From positions 1-64,000 of the forward strand of contig CALVXG010000011.1 in the NCBI GenBank assembly GCA_944368925.1: a DNA stretch of 64,000 bases, written 5' to 3'. Positions within the stretch are counted from its first letter, which is position 1, and each line of letters begins with the position of its first letter. A program made the position numbers and the translations under genes. The notes beneath the pieces are model-generated. The model did not search any database and was not told where the DNA came from. It saw only the letters and a program-made list of their open reading frames with translations. The stretch is from an uncultured Clostridia bacterium. Its GTDB lineage: Bacteria; Bacillota; Clostridia; Christensenellales; Borkfalkiaceae. This document shows, one piece after another, positions 26,699-34,941 of the stretch.

Positions 26699-27757
26699 TT
26701 ATTTTTTACACAATTTCTCTTTCAGCGAACGAATATAATATTCGTAATTTTCAAAACTCACGATCGGCGGTACGCTGTGATCGCAGGAAGGAATGTATCT
26801 GCCTTTCTTATATAGGCGCACCGCTTTGTCCACTTCTTCGTCGATCTCTTTTTTTCCCGCCGCCAGTTTCAGTTTATCCACGCCGCCGATCAGACCCAGC
26901 AAAGGAAACTTTTCCCGCAACTTTTCACCGTCCATTCCCGCCGCGCGCTCCAACGGCAGCGTCGCTGTAAATCCCGCCCGAATCGCGATCGGAAGGATTT
27001 CCGTCGTATGCCCGTCGCTGTCCAAAATCACGATCTGCGTTCCTTTCGACTTTACAAAATCAATGATCTTTTTCCATGCCGGATATATAAATTCCTCGAC
27101 CATCGCCGGCGAGATCATGCTCGCCGTCTTATACGCCATATCTTCCCCTAAATATACGATATCCGGCGTGATCTGGGCGTATACCCTGCCGAACAGACCG
27201 AGCGTAAATTCGGTGTGAAACTCCACCATCTCGCGGATCAGATCCTCATCATCCGCAAACATATACATCAGATCTTCAAACATAATAAGGTCACGCAAAA
27301 ACGCAAACGGCCCGCGGATCGTAAGCTGCGTGAGCACGTCGTTTTCTTCCGCAAATTTACGAAAAGACGCCAAATCCCCTACACGTTCCTCCGTTTTCCA
27401 GTCAAGACGTCCGGTGTATTGCAAGAACGTCTCCCGGTCCTTGATAGGAAAATCAATGTAGTGCGGCATCGCGCTCGTCCCCTTTTCCACCATGCAGGTG
27501 ATCCCCTCCGCATTGATCAGCGTGATACGATCCGCCGTCTCTTTGAGGATCTTCTGCTCAAATGCAGGCACCGCCGTAAAATTGTACGGAATGTTCGTCG
27601 GCGTCTGCACGCCGAAATAATCCGCAAGTTTATCCGTTCCCGCTTTCTCCGAATACGGTGCATAACACTCCGCCCAAAACATCATAAATTCAGTCGCCGG
27701 AAAATCCTGCGGCTCTTTCCCTAACATGACCGCCATGAAATCTTTTCTGTAACTCAT
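26699..27757 (-). CDS. Uroporphyrinogen decarboxylase-superfamily protein, function unknown
   Basis: 352 residues from the ATG at 27757, which follows AAGGAG by 7 nt. The URO-D (TIM-barrel) fold is indicated by YLGEDMAYKTASMISPAM (202-219) and the C-terminal PSCDHSVPP..SFENY region (323-337). That family includes heme-pathway URO-D and corrinoid-dependent methyltransferases such as MtaA/MtbA. Here the zinc-binding H-x-C motif of the methyltransferases is replaced by DSDGH (246-250), while Cys325 and His327 sit where the third ligand is expected. It is the last gene of operon C, beside a GH63-like hydrolase, so true heme synthesis is unlikely. Removal of a methyl or carboxyl substituent from an imported glycan is a guess. 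Confidence 0.75.
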   Translation of the reverse strand: MSYRKDFMAVMLGKEPQDFPATEFMMFWAECYAPYSEKAGTDKLADYFGVQTPTNIPYNFTAVPAFEQKILKETADRITLINAEGITCMVEKGTSAMPHYIDFPIKDRETFLQYTGRLDWKTEERVGDLASFRKFAEENDVLTQLTIRGPFAFLRDLIMFEDLMYMFADDEDLIREMVEFHTEFTLGLFGRVYAQITPDIVYLGEDMAYKTASMISPAMVEEFIYPAWKKIIDFVKSKGTQIVILDSDGHTTEILPIAIRAGFTATLPLERAAGMDGEKLREKFPLLGLIGGVDKLKLAAGKKEIDEEVDKAVRLYKKGRYIPSCDHSVPPIVSFENYEYYIRSLKEKLCKK

Positions 27758-27777
27758 TCCTTTTCTCCTTCGGCTTG

Positions 27778-28962
27778 TTATACGATCAGCTTTTTCCACA
27801 TTCCGCTGTCCTTCTCTTCCTGCATAAAATAGGCCAGCAGCGTCCAACCGTAAAACGGATTCAGCCCGCATCCCGCTCCGTTGGCGGCATAATACTCCCT
27901 GTCCCCCGAACGCCGCACAAGTTCTTCCGTCTTTTCGATGATCGCCTGCGCGACGATATCATATCCGTACCGAAGACACCCTTGCACGATCATCCAGTTC
28001 GTAGGCACCCATACGTTCGATCTCCAACAACATCCCAGATCGAACGGCAAAGGCTGCGACGTACCAAACGACGTGTCCGCCGACTGCACCGTTACGGGAT
28101 ACTCCGACCAGAATTCCTTCGGATTTAAAAGATGCCGCGTTACCAGCTTTTCCGCCTGCTCACGCCCGGCGATCCCCGCCCACATAGGCATAAATCCCGC
28201 TGCGCTCTTGTACCCGATCGTCTCTTCCTTCCAGACTTCGTTCAGTCTCGCCCCGGGCATGACGTATTTGCTCTCTTCATTTCTGCCTGCCCGCACGTTT
28301 CTGTCAAAATAAAAGCTCTTGTCTTCCTTCCATAAAGTACGGTTGATCTTCTCCGCATGTTCGCGCGCATAGCGGCGGAAAAGCTCCGCCCGCTCAGTAT
28401 CGGAAAACATTTCGCACATCTCGGCATACGCCCTGCATTCGACCGTGAGATAACTGTTCAGATCTGCCCCTTCACAGAAAAAATCACCCCAATAACCCGC
28501 CCGCTCATGCTGGTTATCCATGCCGCTGTGCGGAGAACTCATCCATTCGCTCAGTCCGTTCCCGTCCTGGTCCATCGGCCCAAGCCAGTAACGCAGATAT
28601 TTTTCGAGGCGCCCCATCCGATCTTCATTCAAGATCCATTCCCGCTCCCCGTAAAACCGGATCACGAGCAAACATATCTGGCATAAAAAAGGCTTCACGT
28701 GCTCTCTCTGCCAGGGCCCCGCCCCGATCGGAACATGCCGCGCAATAAACCCGTCCTCTTCCATGTGTTCGAGAAAAATCACCACGCCGTTCCGTATGTA
28801 TTCCGAATCGTATCCGCAATGAATCTGCACAAGACTTTCAAAATACTGGTCCCAATCGTAAAGCGTATTGTAGCTGTACCCAGAAAAATATTTCAGACCC
28901 GTCTTTGCATCTTCGTGCACTGCGTTCTTCATCTTTTCCCGTATTCTCCCGATATCCGCCAT
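27778..28962 (-). CDS. Cytoplasmic (alpha/alpha)6 glycoside hydrolase, GH63/MGH1-like
   Basis: 394 residues, no signal peptide. The single-domain toroid matches the GH63/GH37/mannosylglycerate-hydrolase type: YDWDQYFESLVQIHCGYD (35-52), DGNGLSEWMSSPHSGMDN with a probable general acid Asp149, and CCWRSNVWVPTNWMI near the C-terminal third. Family members invert alpha-glucosidic, mannosidic or related linkages. It sits 29 bp after GH3 and 20 bp before the URO-D-like gene, in operon C. The substrate could be an alpha-linked glucose or mannose end, or a glycerate/glucosyl conjugate. Confidence 0.8.
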   Translation of the reverse strand: MADIGRIREKMKNAVHEDAKTGLKYFSGYSYNTLYDWDQYFESLVQIHCGYDSEYIRNGVVIFLEHMEEDGFIARHVPIGAGPWQREHVKPFLCQICLLVIRFYGEREWILNEDRMGRLEKYLRYWLGPMDQDGNGLSEWMSSPHSGMDNQHERAGYWGDFFCEGADLNSYLTVECRAYAEMCEMFSDTERAELFRRYAREHAEKINRTLWKEDKSFYFDRNVRAGRNEESKYVMPGARLNEVWKEETIGYKSAAGFMPMWAGIAGREQAEKLVTRHLLNPKEFWSEYPVTVQSADTSFGTSQPLPFDLGCCWRSNVWVPTNWMIVQGCLRYGYDIVAQAIIEKTEELVRRSGDREYYAANGAGCGLNPFYGWTLLAYFMQEEKDSGMWKKLIV

Positions 28963-28991
28963 CAGACTTTCCTCTCTTTATGCCCTTATAC

Positions 28992-30974
28992 TTACGTCAG
29001 TTCCCGCGCATTCTCGTACGTCACCCGTCCCCGCAGGCGTATATCGCGCGAGGATGCCCCGATATACACGTCATACGTCCCGCCGAACGTGTGCCAAGCC
29101 CCCAATGACGGCACGTATACGGCAAGATCTTCCCACTTGAGATCAAACGAAAATTCCTCTTCTTCGCCCGCCCGAATTTTCTTTTTGCCAAATGCTTTGA
29201 GCTCTTTTTCCGGCATCGCCATGCGGCACGACTTGTTTCCCGTATAAACCTGCACGATCTCCGCTCCGTCCATCTTACCTGCGTTTCTTACTTTGAACGT
29301 GATACGCACCCCTCCCTCCTTGGGAGAAATGCAAAGATCCGAATATACGTACTCGGTATAACTCAACCCGTATCCGAATTCGCACAGCGGCTGCTTGCGC
29401 TTCGTATCGTAATAACGGTATCCCGTCAATATCCCCTCCGAATACAACGTCACATTGTCAAATTCATGTTCCGATTCAAAAGCAGGTATCTCCGAAATAT
29501 TTGCGGGAAATGTTTCCGCGAGCTTGCCCGACGGATTGACCGCGCCCGTAAGAACGTTTACGAGTGCTTCCCCGCCCAAATCGCCCGCGTACCACTGCAT
29601 CAGGATCGCTTTCGCCCTGCGCCAAAACAGCCTCAGATCGACCGCACTCCCCGCCTGCACCACCACGATGACGTTTTCATTGTTCCTCAACACATAATCG
29701 AGCACCTGCAGCATGTTATTCATCATCCCGAGATCCGTACGGTTGAACGTTTCACGTTCCAGATTGTGCTGGTTTCCTATAAAGAACAACACAGCATCCG
29801 CATCTCGGCTCGCACTTACTGCTTCGTTGAGCAGCGCCCCGTCCAGCAATATGCTTGCAGAATCATATCCCCTGCAATATTTCAGTTCAAAATTTCCCTG
29901 CGCAAATTTTTCCAGACAACTATATGCAGATACATACTCGCTCTGTACATGCGCGCATCCACCGCCCTGGTAAGCAGGAATCTTCGCCAGCTCCCCGATC
30001 ACCGCAATCTTTTTATACGTTTTGGCCGCGATCGGCAAAATACCGCCTTCATTTTTCAGCAGCGTAATGCTTTCCTCGGCAATCTCCCGAGCAAGAGCCC
30101 GCCTCTTTTCGTACGCATACCCTTTCGCTTTCTTCGCCTTTGTATATTTCTCTGCAAACCGCAGCATATGTTCTGCCGCCCTGTCCAGATATTCTTTGGG
30201 CAAGTTACCTGAAGCAAGCGCTCCCTTTATTTCCGCCCTCCTGTCACAGGCAGGAGCAGGCATTTCCAAATCCACCCCCGCTTTCAACGAATTGACACGG
30301 TTGTGTATTGCTCCCCAATCAGATACGACTAACCCTTCATATCCCCATTCCTGCCGCAAAACCTTTTGCAGCAGGAATTCGTTTTCGCAGCAGTATATGC
30401 CGTTGAGACGGTTGTACGCCGCCATGACCGCCGCAGGCGCCGACTTTTCTATGACTTTTTCGAACGCCTTTAAATAGATCTCCCGCAAAGTCCTCTCGTC
30501 TACTTCCGAGTTGCGCCCGAACAAAGTGCCGATCTCAGTATTATACGCGGCAAAATGCTTGACACATGCCGCAACACCCGTACTCTGCACGCCCTGCACA
30601 AACGCCGCCGCAAGCTCTGCCGTCAGACAGGGATCTTCCGAATAATATTCAAAATTCCTGCCGCACAACGGCGTTCTCTTGATGTTGATCGCGGGCGCAA
30701 GCAGCATATCCACCTTTTTTTCGGCACACTCGTCCCCGATATATTCTCCAAGTTTCTCCGCCAAGCCGCAATTCCATGTCGCCGCCACCGCCGCTTCGCA
30801 TGGATAACATACCGTGTCTCCGCCTTCCCAAACCCGTACCCCGTTCGTTCCGTCCGCTAAATACGCCGACGGTATACCAAATTCGGGAATCTCATTGGTA
30901 CGGGACATCGAATACCCCGTTATGAGATCGATCTCTCTGTCCGTATCGAGGTCTTTTGCGCTGATCTTTTTCAT
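28992..30974 (-). CDS. Glycoside hydrolase family 3, cytoplasmic beta-glycosidase
   Basis: 660 residues from the ATG at 30974, which overlaps the stop of the upstream URO-D-like gene (ATGA), with GGAG four bases upstream. Motifs: GRNFEYYSEDPCL, VKHFAAYNTE (138-147) and nucleophile region VVSDWGAIHNR with Asp219. The sandwich domain contains LERETFNRTDL; a fibronectin-III-like domain closes the protein. It lacks a signal peptide and therefore works on imported sugars. It is paralogous to the GH3 at 3976, with the same domain order and very similar motifs. The two probably have related but not identical substrates because they belong to different transport operons. Confidence 0.92.
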   Translation of the reverse strand: MKKISAKDLDTDREIDLITGYSMSRTNEIPEFGIPSAYLADGTNGVRVWEGGDTVCYPCEAAVAATWNCGLAEKLGEYIGDECAEKKVDMLLAPAINIKRTPLCGRNFEYYSEDPCLTAELAAAFVQGVQSTGVAACVKHFAAYNTEIGTLFGRNSEVDERTLREIYLKAFEKVIEKSAPAAVMAAYNRLNGIYCCENEFLLQKVLRQEWGYEGLVVSDWGAIHNRVNSLKAGVDLEMPAPACDRRAEIKGALASGNLPKEYLDRAAEHMLRFAEKYTKAKKAKGYAYEKRRALAREIAEESITLLKNEGGILPIAAKTYKKIAVIGELAKIPAYQGGGCAHVQSEYVSAYSCLEKFAQGNFELKYCRGYDSASILLDGALLNEAVSASRDADAVLFFIGNQHNLERETFNRTDLGMMNNMLQVLDYVLRNNENVIVVVQAGSAVDLRLFWRRAKAILMQWYAGDLGGEALVNVLTGAVNPSGKLAETFPANISEIPAFESEHEFDNVTLYSEGILTGYRYYDTKRKQPLCEFGYGLSYTEYVYSDLCISPKEGGVRITFKVRNAGKMDGAEIVQVYTGNKSCRMAMPEKELKAFGKKKIRAGEEEEFSFDLKWEDLAVYVPSLGAWHTFGGTYDVYIGASSRDIRLRGRVTYENARELT

Positions 30975-32200
30975 TCTGCTCCGGTCAACTCCTCTCTCGC
31001 AATTTCTACCCACCGTGAAGCATTGCGCGGATTATGCCCCAACGTGTGATTGTCTTTCATGATGATCTCCAAATGGCACCCCTCCGCACGGGCATGCCCG
31101 ATCTTCGTCCGCAGTTCTTCACGCGCCGCCTCTTCGTTCATCTGCGGCGTCGCAAGATAACTCGGACTCGGCTTTAAACTGAATATATACCGATCCTGCA
31201 GGTTCTCCGCCATCTTCTTGCTGTCCGCCCAGTGCGATACGCTCACGCGCCTGAGATTCGGGATCCTCTTTACGATATCCCATCTGTTGTCCAGCGGTTC
31301 ACAGCACCCGTAACAATTCAGTCCGAACCGCCCGGCAATCTTTAACTGATAAGGAAATACAAATTCCTCGAACATTGCGGGCGACACCGACACCGTTTCC
31401 TGGCTTTCCGTAAATCCCCACATATCCTTTAAAAGCACTTTCCCTTCCGCCTTCGGCGCAAGACTCTCCGTAAACCCGAAACCGCCGCTCCCTACGTACG
31501 TGTTTCCCGTATTCTGCGACAAAAGACCGTTCTCTTCCAGATAATCCAGCATCCGCAGCGTCCCTTCGCACAGAAAATTCATCAGCGCGTGCAATTCGTC
31601 CGGATTATCGTACATGTCCAGCATGAAATTTTCCAGACCGCGCAGATCGATCGCTACGTTCGACAGACCCAGACTCCACCACCAGTTCGCCTTGTATCCC
31701 ACTTTCAGAATCCCATCAAAGACGTCGTGCGCCATCTCCGTCACTTTTCCGATCGTCTCGTAATCCATCCTGATCTCGGGATAATGCATCTTCGCCATTT
31801 TCGAATAATCGTCCAGCGCCGCTTCCGCCTTGTACGAACCGTTCTCGCCCGATACCATGTGATGACTCGCCAGTCCCCACCCCGTATTCGTATGATAGTT
31901 CGCCACATAGACCGTATCGTCGATCACCTTGTCGTCCTTAAGCACGGTGGCACTGTGTATGTCCCTGCGCAGCATAAATTCCCAAAACCGCGCCAGACCG
32001 TCTTCACACTCAAAACTCTTCGCGGGAAATATCTCGTTCCACCCGTTTTCGGGATCGCACAAAATCATCGGCCTCGCACCCTTCTTCAAATCGTTGTGCG
32101 CCTGCCATGCCCTCGCTTTCTCCGCGTTTTCTTCCGTATGCGCAAGCTCCGCAACCTTGTGCGCAAGCTCCCTCAATATCCGCTTATCTCTTTCTTCCAT
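30971..32200 (-). CDS. URO-D-superfamily protein with Cys-rich motif, function unknown
   Basis: 409 residues. The sequence recalls a clade of uroporphyrinogen-decarboxylase-like proteins seen in carbohydrate loci. Visible features are LNCYGCCEPLD (294-304, Cys296, Cys299, Cys300), RRVSVSHWADSKKMAE, FSLKPSPSYLA and a C-terminal IIMKDNHTLGHNP segment. The paired cysteines with neighbouring Glu could bind a metal. It has no membrane segments. Its start lies 17 bp inside the end of the preceding surface-protein gene, and its stop overlaps GH3 by four bases, so it is strongly coupled. Heme biosynthesis is improbable in this context. A methyltransferase or demethylase role with glycans is a possibility only. 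Confidence 0.7.
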   Translation of the reverse strand: MEERDKRILRELAHKVAELAHTEENAEKARAWQAHNDLKKGARPMILCDPENGWNEIFPAKSFECEDGLARFWEFMLRRDIHSATVLKDDKVIDDTVYVANYHTNTGWGLASHHMVSGENGSYKAEAALDDYSKMAKMHYPEIRMDYETIGKVTEMAHDVFDGILKVGYKANWWWSLGLSNVAIDLRGLENFMLDMYDNPDELHALMNFLCEGTLRMLDYLEENGLLSQNTGNTYVGSGGFGFTESLAPKAEGKVLLKDMWGFTESQETVSVSPAMFEEFVFPYQLKIAGRFGLNCYGCCEPLDNRWDIVKRIPNLRRVSVSHWADSKKMAENLQDRYIFSLKPSPSYLATPQMNEEAAREELRTKIGHARAEGCHLEIIMKDNHTLGHNPRNASRWVEIAREELTGAE

Positions 32201-34931
32201 TTTTCTTCTTCCTCAGAACATACACCGCCGCAACGGCAATCGCTCCCGCCGCACATACGGAAAGCACTACGATCCCCGCAATCAGAAAACCGTCCGCCGC
32301 TCCTCTTCCAGAAAGATCGGCCTGCTGCACGGGTACCCTTTCCCACTTCGCATACAAAACCATGTCGTCCGAAACCGTGTCTTCCGCAATGTCCCAGCTC
32401 TGCGTCAGCGCCGCGTCCGTATACCACCCGAGAAACGTATATCCCGCCCTCGTCGGCATCGTGTGAATCACTACCGGATCCCCGTAATGCACACTCTTGT
32501 CCAAAATCCCTTCCGCTCCGTTCGTCTCGAACGATACCGTCTTGAGATCTCCCAGCCAATACGCATACAATACGATGTTCTGATCGGAGACGGGTGTCGA
32601 AAAATCATACGGACGCAGATGACCTTTGTCATAGTACCAGCCCGCAAAATAATAGTTCGGCTTTTTCGTCCCGTCGATCTGCGGATCCGTGAACAGCCCG
32701 CCGTAATCCGCCGTCTGCCCTTCCAGCGTGTATCCCTCCACACCCGTATCAAAGGTGACCGAATAACGGTTGACCTGCCACTTCGCGTAAAGGATCACGT
32801 CGTCTGCCGCCTTCTGCCAGTCGTACTGCACCGTAAACGCTTCGTCACTGTACCAGCCTTCAAACGTGTACCCGCGCCGCACCGGATCCGAAGGACGTGC
32901 AAACGGCTCGCTCTCCGAACTTATCGGATCGTACGTAACGTCCGCACCGTTCATAACAAACGACATCGTGAAAGCATTCGACGTCGTCACTTCCAAAGGC
33001 GTCCCCGCCTCCGAAGCAAGATACTGATTCGTCTGCTTATATCTCGGATAAATATAATATTTCGTGTTCTTTTCCAGCCCGGAAAAAACCCTGCCGCTCG
33101 TCCACGCGTCGGGCACCTGCCCCGCATCCGCCGTGATCGCGTATTCGTACAATCCGGACGCGTCCTCTTTGAGACGTATGAACTGCCCGCCTACAAATTC
33201 CGCTTCGGGCGCTTCTTCGGGAGCTGCCTTTGTCGACGTGTTGACCGGCATCAGCGTCAGCTCCGGATGCACGTTTTCATTGCTCTCCGCACGGATCCGA
33301 AGTTCGAACGTCACGTATACCTTCGTCCCGTAATTCTGCAGGTACGTCTTCCCCCAGTTGATCGGCGACGGCGGACTGCACGGCTCGTCGCCCTGCCCAA
33401 TCGCCGTCACAACCGTAGAGTCGTCGTTAAACTGAATCGTAATCCGATCCAGATCTTCCGTCGACGCATACGCCGCAACACTCGTCTGACGGAAATCCGG
33501 ATTATAGCTGAACCCGTTGTCCGGCCCGTTCCAGTTCGCAATTCCCAGCCCCGTGTTACTGAAATATGTAAAAATATACGCATTCTGCGCCGTCTCGTCC
33601 AAAGGTACGTCGTACGGGGAAGCACTCAGACGGATCCCCACATAATGCAGGGCAGATATGCCGCTGATATGAAACTGAAGATTGATAATCTCGTTTAAGT
33701 CGAAACCCTGCGTCGAAGTGATCCGCTCCCGGGTAGACCGCTCCGCCGTTCCGTATGCAAAACGCGCATCATTGAAAATGAATGTCGCCGTTCCATCATC
33801 GTTCTGTCGAACAGTCGCGCCGTTGAGCGTCTCAAATCCGTTCGCCGATGCGGGCACGATCCGCTCTTCCGCACATTCCGACAGTCCGAGCTTTCCTGCC
33901 GACATATCCATGGTAAACATAAACTCATACCCGTCCGTTCCTCCCGCAGGCACGGCAAAAGGACGACTGAAACTTGTGTATCCATTATTTTCAAAAGAAA
34001 ATGCAAATCTCTCCCCGTTCGCGGTCAGATTGACCTTGATCGGTTTCATGCAATCTGTCAGCTTCAGCGCGTTGCCCGTCACTTCCGTAAGTACGCCTTC
34101 CCCGCTTCTGACCGTCACCGTCCCGTCCGGTATCGTGATCTGCCCTTCGACCGCATATGCGCCTTTCCGGTATACGAACGTATAATTGCCCGACTGTGCG
34201 TTTTCCGCACTCAGCGTCGCCGAAAACCCTTGCGCAAGATCGATCTTTTCCGTCCGCACCGCCTGTATCGCCTCCGCGCCGTTCAATACGAACGAATCGG
34301 ACGAAACACTTTCCTTTTCGCCTCCCATCCCGCCGATCTGCCAGCCCCCTTCTTCGATGGACAGAGGCATCGCGTTCAGCTTCAGAGAATGAATGTAAAC
34401 AAACCCCGCCCACACGTCCATACTCGCAAGCGGATTGTAAATCGCGATCGTATTTTCGCCCGCAGCCAGTTCGAGTGTAACCGAAGTCGTCATCAGAGGC
34501 CCCTTCCTATTGTTCGTGTCGATGCCGCCTTCCCACTCGCCCCGCGCAAAATCATGCATGACGATCTCCGAAGAATCGTTCGCACACACGGCGATCGGGA
34601 TATTTTCGTTGATGCCTACCTGCACGAAATATTCCAGCGTCAGCGTGTACATGCCCGCACCCGCCGTGCGGATATGCGACTCAAACCTGTAACTCGTATC
34701 CACCAACGCATCATAAAATTTCAGCGTCTTTGTCCCTTCCTCCGTCAGAACAGGCATATCGTTCACGCTGCCGTTTGTATAGGAATTTGCCGCATGATCG
34801 GCGGTCACCGTTTCGCCTGCATTCGCATATATACCCGTCCATTCCACGGCCGCCAGCGCATACAAACCGGCCGATACCGAAACGGATATGACCAGACAAA
34901 TCATGATAACAAGACTGATGATCTTTTTCAT
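32184..34931 (-). CDS. Membrane-anchored surface protein with CBM-like, shared RERI and InlB-repeat domains
   Basis: The ATG at 34931 (915 residues, GAGGAG 6 nt upstream) starts a signal peptide MKKIISLVIMICLVISVSV ... YALAA. Order: CBM35/6-like module (about 30-190); jelly-roll region; the shared domain (about 350-560, RERITSTQGFDLNEI); FN3-like segment (YEYAITADAGQVPDAW); and three InlB-type repeats (about 650-870; GYTFEGWYSDEAF, GYTFLGWYTDAAL, LYAKW). A hydrophobic helix and RKKKNGRKR end the protein. The shared domain has lost the KSDFP motif seen in its relatives, where it reads INWGKTYLQNYG. It is probably a glycan-binding surface protein. It begins 10 bp after the GH95-like gene and overlaps the next gene by 17 bp. 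Confidence 0.8.
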   Translation of the reverse strand: MKKIISLVIMICLVISVSVSAGLYALAAVEWTGIYANAGETVTADHAANSYTNGSVNDMPVLTEEGTKTLKFYDALVDTSYRFESHIRTAGAGMYTLTLEYFVQVGINENIPIAVCANDSSEIVMHDFARGEWEGGIDTNNRKGPLMTTSVTLELAAGENTIAIYNPLASMDVWAGFVYIHSLKLNAMPLSIEEGGWQIGGMGGEKESVSSDSFVLNGAEAIQAVRTEKIDLAQGFSATLSAENAQSGNYTFVYRKGAYAVEGQITIPDGTVTVRSGEGVLTEVTGNALKLTDCMKPIKVNLTANGERFAFSFENNGYTSFSRPFAVPAGGTDGYEFMFTMDMSAGKLGLSECAEERIVPASANGFETLNGATVRQNDDGTATFIFNDARFAYGTAERSTRERITSTQGFDLNEIINLQFHISGISALHYVGIRLSASPYDVPLDETAQNAYIFTYFSNTGLGIANWNGPDNGFSYNPDFRQTSVAAYASTEDLDRITIQFNDDSTVVTAIGQGDEPCSPPSPINWGKTYLQNYGTKVYVTFELRIRAESNENVHPELTLMPVNTSTKAAPEEAPEAEFVGGQFIRLKEDASGLYEYAITADAGQVPDAWTSGRVFSGLEKNTKYYIYPRYKQTNQYLASEAGTPLEVTTSNAFTMSFVMNGADVTYDPISSESEPFARPSDPVRRGYTFEGWYSDEAFTVQYDWQKAADDVILYAKWQVNRYSVTFDTGVEGYTLEGQTADYGGLFTDPQIDGTKKPNYYFAGWYYDKGHLRPYDFSTPVSDQNIVLYAYWLGDLKTVSFETNGAEGILDKSVHYGDPVVIHTMPTRAGYTFLGWYTDAALTQSWDIAEDTVSDDMVLYAKWERVPVQQADLSGRGAADGFLIAGIVVLSVCAAGAIAVAAVYVLRKKKNGRKR

Positions 34932-34941
34932 TTTATTCTCC

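Noticed and set aside
27758-27871. Longer N-terminus for the URO-D-like protein at 26699
   Set aside because: It would overlap the end of the GH63-like gene and lacks a ribosome binding site, whereas the ATG at 27757 has AAGGAG at good spacing.
26699-32200. Heme biosynthesis genes (HemE) because of the URO-D fold
   Set aside because: Context is purely carbohydrate metabolism, the site motifs differ from URO-D, and no other heme genes are near.
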